A stretch of DNA of 64,000 nt from Alteriqipengyuania bathyomarina_B (GTDB lineage Bacteria; Pseudomonadota; Alphaproteobacteria; Sphingomonadales; Sphingomonadaceae). The stretch is from the NCBI RefSeq assembly GCF_038594605.1, contig NZ_JBCFZM010000004.1, positions 62,001-126,000 on the forward strand, written 5' to 3'. The translations under genes were made by a program, and so were the position numbers. The notes below the pieces were generated by a model that worked only from the letters and a program-made list of their open reading frames with translations, had not been told where the DNA came from and did no database searches. Positions 25,427 through 32,685 of this stretch are shown here, piece by piece. Position 1 is the first letter of the stretch; each line of letters opens with the position of its first letter.

Positions 25427-27727
25427 TTAGTCCTTCAGGAAGTCGGGCATGTGCGCGGGGCCACCATTGCTCCCGTCGTTGTTGCCGCCGCCGTCGCCGC
25501 CACCACGCGGGCCACGGCCACCGCCGCCGCCACGCGGGCCACGACCGCCACGGCGATCGCCACCACGGTCACCACGCGGCTTGTCACCGCGCGGTTCACG
25601 CGGCGGACGCGTGTCTTCCAGCTCTTCGCCGGTTTCCTGGTCGACGACGCGCATCGACAGGCGGACCTTGCCGCGCTGGTCGATCTCGAGGACCTTGACC
25701 TTCACTTCCTGGCCTTCGGAGACGACATCGGTCGGCTTCTCGACCCGCTCGTTCTTCATTTCGGAGACGTGGACGAGGCCGTCCTTGCCACCCATGAAGT
25801 TCACGAACGCACCGAAATCGACGATGTTGACGACCTTGCCGGTGTAGATCTTGCCGACTTCCGCCTCTTCGACGATGCCTTCGATCCACTTGCGTGCAGC
25901 CTCGATCTCGTCGGCATTGCTCGACGAAATCTTGATCACGCCTTCGTCGTCGATGTCGACCTTCGCGCCGGTTTCGGCGACGATCTCGCGGATCACCTTG
26001 CCGCCCGTGCCGATCACGTCGCGGATCTTCGACTTGTCGATCTGCATCGTCTCGATGCGCGGCGCGTGCTTGGACACGCCCGAACGTGCAGAGCCCAAAG
26101 CCTTGGTCATCTCACCCAGGATGTGCGCGCGGCCGGCCTTCGCCTGCTCGAGCGCCTTGGTCATGATTTCCTGCGTGATGCCGGCAACCTTGATGTCCAT
26201 CTGGAGCGAGGTGATGCCCGCTTCCGAACCCGCGACCTTGAAGTCCATGTCGCCGAGGTGATCTTCGTCACCAAGGATGTCGGACAACACGGCGAATTCG
26301 TCGCCTTCGAGGATCAGGCCCATCGCGATACCCGACACCGGACGCTCGATCGGAACGCCGGCGTCCATCATCGACAGACAGCCACCGCACACGGTCGCCA
26401 TCGAGGAGGAACCGTTGCTTTCGGTGATGTCCGAGAGGATGCGGATCGTGTAGGGGAAATCTTCATGATCGGGCAGCACGGGGTGCAGCGCGCGCCATGC
26501 CAGCTTGCCGTGGCCGGTCTCGCGACGGCTGGTGAAGCCGAAGCGGCCCACTTCGCCGACCGAATAGGGCGGGAAGTTATAGTGCAGCATGAAGTTGTTG
26601 TACGACAGGCCTTCGAGCCCATCGATCATCTGCTCGGCATCCTTGGTGCCCAGCGTGGTGGTGCAGATCGCCTGCGTCTCACCGCGTGTGAACAGCGCCG
26701 AACCATGCGTGCGGGGCAGCAGGCCGACCATCGCCTCGATCGGGCGAACCTGATCGAGTTTGCGCCCATCGATGCGCTGGCCGTCCTTGAGGATCGCACC
26801 GCGAACGATTTCCGCTTCCAGCTTCTTGGTCAGCTTGTTGGCGGTCATCTTCTGCTGACCGTCGAACTCTTCCGAGGAATAGTGCGCCTTCACCTTCTCG
26901 CGCGCTGCGTTGAGCGCGTCCGAACGGGCGGACTTATCGGTCAGCTTGTAGGCCTTCGCGATGTCGTCACCGATCATCGCGCGGATGGCGTCCTTCATCG
27001 ACGCGTTGTCGTCGCTCGAGGCGAGTTCCCACGGGTCCTTGGCGGCCTGCTCGGCCAGATCGATGATCGCGCCGATGACCTTCTTGGATTCCTCGTGCGC
27101 GAACATCACCGCGCCGAGCATTTCCTCTTCGGTCAGCTCCTTGGCTTCGGATTCGACCATCATCACCGCGTCATTGGTCGCGGCGACGACGAGGTCGAGG
27201 CGACCTTCTTCGTCGAGTGCGGACGAGAGCGACGGGTTGAGTTCGTATTCGCCATTGCGGAAGCCGACGCGGGCGGCGCCGATCGGGCCCATGAAGGGGA
27301 CGCCGCTGATGGTCAGCGCAGCCGACGCCGCGATCATCGCGACGATATCGGGCTCGGTCTCGCCATCATACGACAGGACCTGGCAGATAACGTTGATTTC
27401 GTTGTAGAAACCTTCGGGGAAGAGCGGCCGCACGGGGCGGTCGATCAGGCGCGAGGTGAGCGTTTCCTTCTCCGTCGCGCGGCCTTCGCGTTTGAAGAAG
27501 CCGCCCGGGATACGGCCCGCAGCGGAGAATTTTTCCTGGTAGTGAACGGTAAGGGGGAAGAAGTCCTGCCCTTCTTTCACGCTCTTGGCGGCGGTCACGG
27601 CGCACAGCACCACGGTTTCGCCATAGGTGGCCAGCACGGCGCCGTCGGCTTGACGGGCGATCTGGCCTGTTTCGAGGGTGAGGGTCTTTCCGCCCCACTC
27701 GATCGATACGGTTTTCTTGTCGAACAT
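25427..27727 (-). CDS. pnp: Polyribonucleotide nucleotidyltransferase (PNPase)
   Basis: PNPase is the phosphorolytic 3'-5' exoribonuclease of the RNA degradosome. Domains in order: RNase PH 1 (about 1-145), helical linker (about 240-310), catalytic RNase PH 2 (about 315-545; RGETQAICTTTLGT, SNGSSSMATVCGG), KH (about 555-615; IRDVIGTGGKVIREI) and S1 (about 622-690; GKVVNIVDFGAFVNF). The last 60 residues are an Arg/Gly/Asp-rich tail ending PAHMPDFLKD, which probably extends RNA or degradosome contacts. It follows rpsO, the usual order, but a terminator (27927-27951) and a 232-base leader with strong stems lie between them. Confidence 0.98.
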   Translation of the reverse strand: MFDKKTVSIEWGGKTLTLETGQIARQADGAVLATYGETVVLCAVTAAKSVKEGQDFFPLTVHYQEKFSAAGRIPGGFFKREGRATEKETLTSRLIDRPVRPLFPEGFYNEINVICQVLSYDGETEPDIVAMIAASAALTISGVPFMGPIGAARVGFRNGEYELNPSLSSALDEEGRLDLVVAATNDAVMMVESEAKELTEEEMLGAVMFAHEESKKVIGAIIDLAEQAAKDPWELASSDDNASMKDAIRAMIGDDIAKAYKLTDKSARSDALNAAREKVKAHYSSEEFDGQQKMTANKLTKKLEAEIVRGAILKDGQRIDGRKLDQVRPIEAMVGLLPRTHGSALFTRGETQAICTTTLGTKDAEQMIDGLEGLSYNNFMLHYNFPPYSVGEVGRFGFTSRRETGHGKLAWRALHPVLPDHEDFPYTIRILSDITESNGSSSMATVCGGCLSMMDAGVPIERPVSGIAMGLILEGDEFAVLSDILGDEDHLGDMDFKVAGSEAGITSLQMDIKVAGITQEIMTKALEQAKAGRAHILGEMTKALGSARSGVSKHAPRIETMQIDKSKIRDVIGTGGKVIREIVAETGAKVDIDDEGVIKISSSNADEIEAARKWIEGIVEEAEVGKIYTGKVVNIVDFGAFVNFMGGKDGLVHVSEMKNERVEKPTDVVSEGQEVKVKVLEIDQRGKVRLSMRVVDQETGEELEDTRPPREPRGDKPRGDRGGDRRGGRGPRGGGGGRGPRGGGDGGGNNDGSNGGPAHMPDFLKD

Positions 27728-27743
27728 GTATAATCCTTCTGAA

Positions 27744-27807
27744 CCCGCACCGCCATATTGCGGGCGCGGGGCCTACTGCCGGGGATACCGTCCCGGTCCG
27801 GTGCGGG
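27744..27807 (-). promoter_or_regulatory. pnp leader stem-loop, candidate autoregulatory element
   Basis: In the pnp leader, CCCGCACCG (27807-27799) pairs perfectly with CGGTGCGGG (27752-27744), enclosing a GC-rich stretch that can fold further. It ends 16 bases before the pnp ATG, just above the AAGGA ribosome-binding site. In enterobacteria PNPase represses its own mRNA through an RNase III-cut leader stem; this is a plausible counterpart by position. A second palindrome (AAACCGG-TTG-CCGGTTT) lies upstream near 27890. Confidence 0.45.
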
Positions 27808-27926
27808 GCTTGTCTTATGCCCCGGTTGTCCGCGCCATGCCGGATTGCACGGTCGCGGATTGGTCGGTCGCATCGCAAAACCGGCAACCGGTTTCACATT
27901 TTTCCTTGCGATGCTCGCGAATAAAC

Positions 27927-27951
27927 AAAGGGCGACCCGTGGCCGCCCTTC
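27927..27951 (-). terminator. Terminator after rpsO
   Basis: On the minus strand, AAGGGCG and CGCCCTT form a stem just after the rpsO stop, followed by the U-rich tail TTGTTTATT. It should end or attenuate the tdk-truB-rpsO transcript before pnp. Confidence 0.75.
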
Positions 27952-27959
27952 GAGAAACC

Positions 27960-28229
27960 TTATTTACGAAGACCCAGTTTCTGGATCAGCGCGTTGTACC
28001 GCTCGACATCGATCTTCTTGAGATAGGCGAGCAGGTTGCGGCGCTTGTTGACCATCATCAGGAGACCACGGCGACTATGATTGTCCTTGTGGTTCGCCTT
28101 GAAGTGCTCGGTCAGGTTCTTGATCCGCTCGGTCAGGATCGCGACCTGCACTTCGGGACTGCCCGTGTCGTTTTCAGCCTGGGCGTTGTCCTTGATGATC
28201 TCTTGCTTGCGCTCGGCAGTTACCGTCAT
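27960..28229 (-). CDS. rpsO: 30S ribosomal protein S15
   Basis: S15 is an 89-aa primary 16S rRNA-binding protein of the small-subunit platform. The sequence is strongly conserved: GSPEVQVAILTERIKNLTEH, then HSRRGLLMMVNKRRNLLAYL and the terminal YNALIQKLGLRK. It starts five bases after the truB stop and is followed by a terminator. The order truB-rpsO-pnp is ancestral in proteobacteria. Confidence 0.99.
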   Translation of the reverse strand: MTVTAERKQEIIKDNAQAENDTGSPEVQVAILTERIKNLTEHFKANHKDNHSRRGLLMMVNKRRNLLAYLKKIDVERYNALIQKLGLRK

Positions 28230-28234
28230 TCATT

Positions 28235-29311
28235 CTACTCCGCGACATCGGGAAAGTTGAAACCCCGCACGATTTTCATCGTACCGCCTTCGATCTCCAC
28301 CAGCGCCACCGGGACGCTACCCGATTTCGCGAAATAGAGCCCGTCGGTGTGGGGCAGTCCGGTCAAGACCCGGCCCTGGCGGGCCGCCTGCGCTTGCTCC
28401 GGATCGAGGGAGAGGGCCGGGATGTCGTCCAGCCCCGCCTCTAGCGGCAGGAGGAGGTCTTGCAATGGCGCGCCGTTAGCGATTTCGTTGAGATTGTCCA
28501 GCGAAATCGCCTGTTCCTCGCGGAACGGCCCGGCTTGCGTACGCCTGAGGTAGGTGACGTGACCGCGCGTGCCAAGGGCACGTGCGATGTCGCGTGCCAG
28601 AGACCGGATGTAAGTCCCCTTGCTGACCGTAGCCTCCAGCGTGACGCTTTCGGCCAGTTCGAGCGGCGCGGAAGGATCGTAGGGGTCCGGGCGGCCGGTG
28701 GTGGTCTGGAAGGTGGATTCGAGTTGCTGATCGTCACCCCGAACTTGTTTCGGGGTCCAGTCATCATCTTGCTTCGACGATTCAGTTGGCAAGCTGGTTG
28801 CTGAAACAAGTTCAGCATGACGGTAGAATGAGAGACAGTAAATCGTCACCGCGCGCGTCGCCAGCTCCACATCCTCCCCCGCCCGCGCCCGGTCGTAGGC
28901 GCGCTTTCCGTCGACCTTCAGCGCCGAATACGCAGGCGGCACCTGTTCGATCGGGCCGGTGAAGTGGTCCAGCACGCCCGCGACGGCCGCCAGCGGCGGG
29001 AAGCGGTCGCTGCGCGCGATTACCTCGCCCTCGGTGTCGAGCGTGTCGGTTTCCTCGCCGAACCGGATCGTGAACACATAAGTCTTGGTCGCATCGAGCA
29101 TGCGGCCCGCCAGCTTGGTCGCCTCGCCCAGCGCGATGGGCAGCACGCCTTCGGCCAGCGGGTCGAGCGTGCCGCCATGGCCGATCTTCACCTTGGGATA
29201 GCCGCCTTCGCGCAGGTTGCGCTTGACCGCCGCGACGCCTTGCGTCGAACCCATCCCGCGCGGCTTGTCGAGGATCAGCCAGCCATGGGGTGCGGGTTTG
29301 GCGGTGCTCAT
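28235..29311 (-). CDS. truB: tRNA pseudouridine(55) synthase TruB, with in-frame repeat insertion
   Basis: TruB makes pseudouridine 55 in the T loop of tRNAs. Catalytic aspartate lies in GHGGTLDPLAEGVLPIALGE (residues about 43-62). KTYVFTIRFGEETDTLD, PPAYSALKVDGKRAY and SKGTYIRSLARDIA are further family motifs, and a PUA-like end follows. At 358 aa it exceeds E. coli TruB (314 aa). Part of the excess is residues about 164-194 (HAELVSATSLPTESSKQ through TPKQVRGDD), encoded by an inverted-repeat element at 28732-28822. The insert falls in a variable loop before the LELAESVTLEATVSKGTYI strand. ATG 29311 overlaps the tdk stop (ATGA); a longer open frame upstream is not real. Confidence 0.95.
   Translation of the reverse strand: MSTAKPAPHGWLILDKPRGMGSTQGVAAVKRNLREGGYPKVKIGHGGTLDPLAEGVLPIALGEATKLAGRMLDATKTYVFTIRFGEETDTLDTEGEVIARSDRFPPLAAVAGVLDHFTGPIEQVPPAYSALKVDGKRAYDRARAGEDVELATRAVTIYCLSFYRHAELVSATSLPTESSKQDDDWTPKQVRGDDQQLESTFQTTTGRPDPYDPSAPLELAESVTLEATVSKGTYIRSLARDIARALGTRGHVTYLRRTQAGPFREEQAISLDNLNEIANGAPLQDLLLPLEAGLDDIPALSLDPEQAQAARQGRVLTGLPHTDGLYFAKSGSVPVALVEIEGGTMKIVRGFNFPDVAE
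28732..28822. repeat. Palindromic repeat element inside truB
   Basis: The two ends, CGTCACCCCGAACTTGTTTC (from 28732) and the complement of GAAACAAGTTCAGCATGACG (to 28822), form an imperfect 26-base inverted repeat: 19 of 26 match, and the core GAACTTGTTTC is identical. The left arm is itself near-palindromic (CCCCGAA/TTCGGGG). The reading frame through it gives HAELVSA...TPKQVRGDD, a peptide I recall from scattered repeats in sphingomonad genomes. It behaves like a Rickettsia-type palindromic element tolerated inside a gene. Confidence 0.75.
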
Positions 29312-29886
29312 GCCTCGGCCCTCACGAAGTGCCGCCGACACACCGCAACATAGCGCTCGTTCCCGCCGATCTCGGTCTGCGCGCCCGATGTTACCGGCTG
29401 TCCGTCGCCGTCGACCCGCTGGTTCATCGTCGCCTTGCGCCCGCAATGGCACACGGCCTTCATCTCCACGAGCTTGTCGGCAATGCCCAGCAACTCCGCC
29501 GATCCGGGGAACAGCCGCCCTTGGAAATCGGTCCGCAAGCCGTAGCAGATCACGGGAATATCGTGCCGGTCGGTCAGCCGTGCGAGATGCCAGACCTGTT
29601 CGGGTGAGAGGAACTGCGCCTCGTCCACCAGCACACAGCCGATCGGCCCGTCTTCCGCCTGCAGCGCGAGCACGCGCGCCGCAATATCGGTCTGTTCGTC
29701 GAAGGAATGCGCCGCGCTGCGCAGGCCGATCCGGCTGTCGATCCCGCGCTGCTCTGCGCGATCGTCGACCCCTGCGGTCCACAGCGAGACGTCCATGCCC
29801 CGCTCGCGATAATTGAACGCGGTCTGCAGCAGCAGCGCGCTCTTGCCCGCATTCATGCTCGCGAAGTAGAAATACAGCTTGGCCAT
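29308..29886 (-). CDS. tdk: Thymidine kinase (type II)
   Basis: This enzyme phosphorylates thymidine in nucleotide salvage. The P-loop MNAGKSALLL, the DEAQF motif (VLVDEAQFLSPEQ) and the zinc-site cysteines of CHCGRKA and the terminal VCRRHF are all present. The lasso region has RVDGDGQPVTSGAQTEIGG. 192 aa is standard. truB starts on its last four bases, so salvage kinase and tRNA modification are translationally coupled. It is divergent from the AbgT transporter across 113 bases. Confidence 0.97.
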   Translation of the reverse strand: MAKLYFYFASMNAGKSALLLQTAFNYRERGMDVSLWTAGVDDRAEQRGIDSRIGLRSAAHSFDEQTDIAARVLALQAEDGPIGCVLVDEAQFLSPEQVWHLARLTDRHDIPVICYGLRTDFQGRLFPGSAELLGIADKLVEMKAVCHCGRKATMNQRVDGDGQPVTSGAQTEIGGNERYVAVCRRHFVRAEA

Positions 29887-29999
29887 CGCGCGTCTTCTGG
29901 CGGGTGCAAGGGCCTCTGTCCAAGAGATTAAGCCCCGCGACAGGATGACGCGGCGATGCTAGCCCTTCTGCCGAACACAAGATTGAGGGGAGCAATCGA

Positions 30000-31694
30000 A
30001 TGGCAAGCGCCGCACAGGCACCGACGCAAAAGGGCTTTCTGGGTTGGGTCGAACGGACCGGCAACCGCCTGCCCGACCCGGTCTTCATCTTCTTCTACCT
30101 GATCATCGCGCTGGTGATCGTTTCGGTGATCTGCGCGCTGACCGGCGTGTCCGCGCTCCACCCGACCGAGGTGGACGATGCGAGCGGAATGCCCAGCGTG
30201 ATCCAGGCGGTCAGCCTCCTCAGCCCCGAGAATATCCAGCGCCTGTGGGTCGAAATGCCCGAGACGTTCACGCACTTCCACCCGCTCGGATACGTGCTGG
30301 TGGTGATGCTGGGGGCCGGTGTGGCGGAGCGTTCGGGCTTCTTTGCGGCGGGCATGTCCAAGGCGGTGAAGGCCGCGCCCAAGGCGCTGCTGACCCCCGT
30401 CGTCGCGCTGGTCGCGATGCTCGGCAACCATGCCGCCGACGCAGGCTATGTCGTGCTGATTCCGCTGGCAGGCATCCTTTTCGCCGCCGCCGGGCGCCAC
30501 CCGCTGGCGGGCATCGCGGCAGCATTCGCCGGCGTTTCGGGCGGCTTCTCCGCCAATATCTCCCCCGGGCAGCTCGATGCGCTGCTTTTCGGCATTACCG
30601 AGGAAGCGGTCGGCGCGAGCATGCTCGACCCGGACTGGACCGCCAACATCGCGGGCAACTGGTACTTCATCAGCGCGATGACCTTCGTCTTCCTGCCGAT
30701 CATCTGGTTCGTAACCGACAAGATCATCGAACCGCGGCTGGGCCCATGGACCGGCGGGGCATCCGCCGGTGCGGCCGACGACGACACCAGCCCCGCCCCC
30801 AGCGAGCACGATGGTGCTCTGGCATCGAAGGGCCTGCGCCATGCGGGCATCGCCGCGCTGCTGGTGATCGCGTTGTGGGCCACCATGGTCTTCGCGCCGG
30901 GCACGCCGCTGATCGACGAGGCGGCCTGTGTGGCCGAAGACGGCACGCGCCTCGCCGATTGTTCGATCCATACCGAACTCGGCCCGCTCTACAGTTCGCT
31001 GGTCGCGGCGTTCTTCATCCTCTTCCTCGCCACCGGCTGGGCCTATGGCCGCGTGGTGGGGACGATCGAGAACCACCGCGACCTCGTCAACATGATGGCC
31101 GAAAGCATGAAGGACATGGGCTATTACCTCGTCCTCGCTTTCGCCGCCGCGCATTTCGTGGCGATGTTCAACTGGTCCAATCTCGGCCTGATCTCCGCCG
31201 TGCATGGCGCAGGCGCGATCGAATCGACCGGCCTGCCGCTGCCCGCGGTGATCGGGCTGATGGTGCTGTTCACCGGCCTGCTCAACCTGTTCGTCGGCTC
31301 GGCCAGCGCCAAGTGGGCCCTGCTCGCGCCGATCCTCGTGCCGATGCTCATGCTGCTCGGGATCAGCCCCGAAGGCGCGACGGCGGCCTACCGCGTGGGC
31401 GACAGCGCGACCAACATCATCACCCCGCTGATGGTGTACTTCCCGCTGATCCTGGTGTTCGCGCAGCGCTGGCAGCCCGATTTCGGCCTCGGCAGCCTGA
31501 CCGCGATGATGCTGCCCTATTCGATCTGGCTGCTGATCTTCGGCACCGCGCTGATCGTGGGCTGGTTCTACCTCGGCATCCCGCTCGGGCCCGATGCGCC
31601 GGTGTCCTACGCGATGCCCGAGATGGCGGCACCTGCCGGAATGGAAGCGCCCGCTGCCATGCCTTCGAGCGAGGCAGTGGCCAACCCGGAGTAG
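30000..31694 (+). CDS. AbgT family transporter
   Basis: This is an inner-membrane transporter of the AbgT family (AbgT, MtrF, YdaH): aminobenzoyl-glutamate uptake or sulfonamide-type drug efflux. It has about eleven membrane segments. Family stretches include GNRLPDPVFIFFYLI near the N-terminus, LGAGVAERSGFF, LGNHAADAGYVVLIPLAG and the hairpin motif RVGDSATNIITPLMVYF. A GAGGGGAG ribosome-binding site precedes the ATG. It sits on the opposite strand inside an otherwise conserved block, between rbfA and tdk-truB, which splits the ancestral rbfA-truB linkage. Substrate is not predictable. Confidence 0.9.
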   Translation: MASAAQAPTQKGFLGWVERTGNRLPDPVFIFFYLIIALVIVSVICALTGVSALHPTEVDDASGMPSVIQAVSLLSPENIQRLWVEMPETFTHFHPLGYVLVVMLGAGVAERSGFFAAGMSKAVKAAPKALLTPVVALVAMLGNHAADAGYVVLIPLAGILFAAAGRHPLAGIAAAFAGVSGGFSANISPGQLDALLFGITEEAVGASMLDPDWTANIAGNWYFISAMTFVFLPIIWFVTDKIIEPRLGPWTGGASAGAADDDTSPAPSEHDGALASKGLRHAGIAALLVIALWATMVFAPGTPLIDEAACVAEDGTRLADCSIHTELGPLYSSLVAAFFILFLATGWAYGRVVGTIENHRDLVNMMAESMKDMGYYLVLAFAAAHFVAMFNWSNLGLISAVHGAGAIESTGLPLPAVIGLMVLFTGLLNLFVGSASAKWALLAPILVPMLMLLGISPEGATAAYRVGDSATNIITPLMVYFPLILVFAQRWQPDFGLGSLTAMMLPYSIWLLIFGTALIVGWFYLGIPLGPDAPVSYAMPEMAAPAGMEAPAAMPSSEAVANPE

Positions 31695-31696
31695 GC

Positions 31697-31735
31697 CTCG
31701 ACTCCCCTCCCGCAGGCGGGAGGGGTGAATTCGAG
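31697..31735. terminator. Bidirectional terminator/palindrome between AbgT gene and rbfA
   Basis: CCCCTCCCGC and GCGGGAGGGG form a perfect 10-base stem (31704-31713 with 31716-31725), extended by outer CTCGA/TCGAG pairing. It lies between two convergent genes three bases after the transporter stop. It has no strong U tail. Hairpins of this sequence type recur between genes in sphingomonads, so it may also be a dispersed repeat. Confidence 0.65.
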
Positions 31736-31739
31736 AGTG

Positions 31740-32144
31740 CTACTCTTCCTCATCCCCATCGAGATCGCGCGCGACCTTGGGATCATTGAGGAGCTTTTCG
31801 ATCCGCTCCGCCTCCTCGAAGCTCTCGTCGGGGCGGAACTGCAGCTTGGGTGCGAATTTGAGGCCGAGGCGCTTGGCGACCTCGCGCTGGAAGAACGCGG
31901 TGTTGGTGCGCAGCGCCTTGACCACGACATCCTCGTCCTCGCCCAGCAGCGGTTTGACGTAAACGCTCGCCTGCTTGAGATCGGGTGTCATCTTCACTTC
32001 CGTGACGCTGACCGAATGCGCGGACAGCGTTTCGTCGTGTACTTCGCCCCGGGTGAGCAGTTCGGACAGGATATGCCGCACCCGCTCGCCCACCTTGAGG
32101 ACGCGGACCGATTGCTGTTCGGCGGAAAATTGCTGGCGGGCCAT
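31740..32144 (-). CDS. rbfA: Ribosome-binding factor A
   Basis: RbfA is a KH-fold protein needed for late 30S maturation and cold adaptation. The sequence SVRVLKVGERVRHILSELL, the SVTEVKMTPDLKQASVYV core and RPDESFEEAERIEKLL are typical. 134 aa with an acidic tail is normal. ATG 32144 overlaps the thioesterase stop (ATGA). It is the last gene of the rimP-nusA-infB series. Confidence 0.96.
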   Translation of the reverse strand: MARQQFSAEQQSVRVLKVGERVRHILSELLTRGEVHDETLSAHSVSVTEVKMTPDLKQASVYVKPLLGEDEDVVVKALRTNTAFFQREVAKRLGLKFAPKLQFRPDESFEEAERIEKLLNDPKVARDLDGDEEE

Positions 32145-32560
32145 CAGGTCTCTCCTGTCGGACGCGGCGTTGGGATGGCAGTGCTGGTGGCACGGGCGAG
32201 GAGCGTGCCGGCCTCGTCGCGAAGCTCCCCTTCGAGGAAGATCACCTTGCGCCCGCGCCGTACCACGCGCCCCTTGCCGACCAGAGGACCGGCGGGCACG
32301 GGCTTCAGCAGGCTCATAGAGATTTCGAGATTGAGAGGGGCTTCCACATGGTCGGTCGCCCAGACATGCGCCCAGCCCATGACCTCGTCCAGAAAGCCGG
32401 CCACGAGGCCGCCCTGCACGCTGCCACGCGGAGTGACGAAGCTTTCGGGCGCGACGAACCGCAGGGTAAGCTCCTCGCGCTCCTTGTCGAAGTGATCGAA
32501 CCGTGCTCCCATCAAATCGGCATGCGGTGAGCCGAAGACTTGCTTGCTATACTCGGTCAC
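32144..32560 (-). CDS. PaaI-family hotdog thioesterase
   Basis: This is a 138-aa hotdog-fold protein, likely an acyl-CoA thioesterase. The family helix reads SVQGGLVAGFLDEVMGWA, preceded by an FVAPESFVTPRG strand-loop and followed by NLEISMSLLKPVPAGPLVGKG. The start is GTG 32560, overlapping the stop of the 42-aa membrane peptide (GTGA), and its stop overlaps the rbfA start. It is therefore embedded in the infB-rbfA translational chain, which is not the standard bacterial order. Substrate unknown. Confidence 0.88.
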   Translation of the reverse strand: MTEYSKQVFGSPHADLMGARFDHFDKEREELTLRFVAPESFVTPRGSVQGGLVAGFLDEVMGWAHVWATDHVEAPLNLEISMSLLKPVPAGPLVGKGRVVRRGRKVIFLEGELRDEAGTLLARATSTAIPTPRPTGET

Positions 32561-32685
32561 TTTTCGTCAGGTTCTCGCCGTTCGAGTGCCTTCGCGATCC
32601 GATGCAGCGCATCGGACCCTCGCCGGGTCTCGTAATAGATCCCGGCGAGGATGATTGCCGCAAAGACGCCGACTACCAAGTCCAT
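32557..32685 (-). CDS. 42-aa single-pass membrane peptide between infB and thioesterase
   Basis: I translate a 42-residue protein: MDLVVGVFAAIILAGIYYE, then a charged helix (TRRGSDALHRIAKALERREP) ending DEK. Residues 3-18 form one hydrophobic segment, the rest is a basic amphipathic tail. The ATG shares a base with the infB stop (TGATG) and its TGA overlaps the next gene's GTG (GTGA), so it fills the space exactly and is coupled at both ends. I do not recognise a family. Position suggests constitutive co-expression with IF2; function unknown. Confidence 0.7.
   Translation of the reverse strand: MDLVVGVFAAIILAGIYYETRRGSDALHRIAKALERREPDEK

Noticed and set aside
25418..27733. 771-aa open frame on the plus strand opposite pnp
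   Set aside because: Mirror of the high-GC pnp codons; the product is a His/Arg/Asp-rich string with no family likeness.
29312..30088. Upstream extension of truB through tdk in the same frame
   Set aside because: tdk is clearly encoded there in another frame; truB homology begins at 29311.
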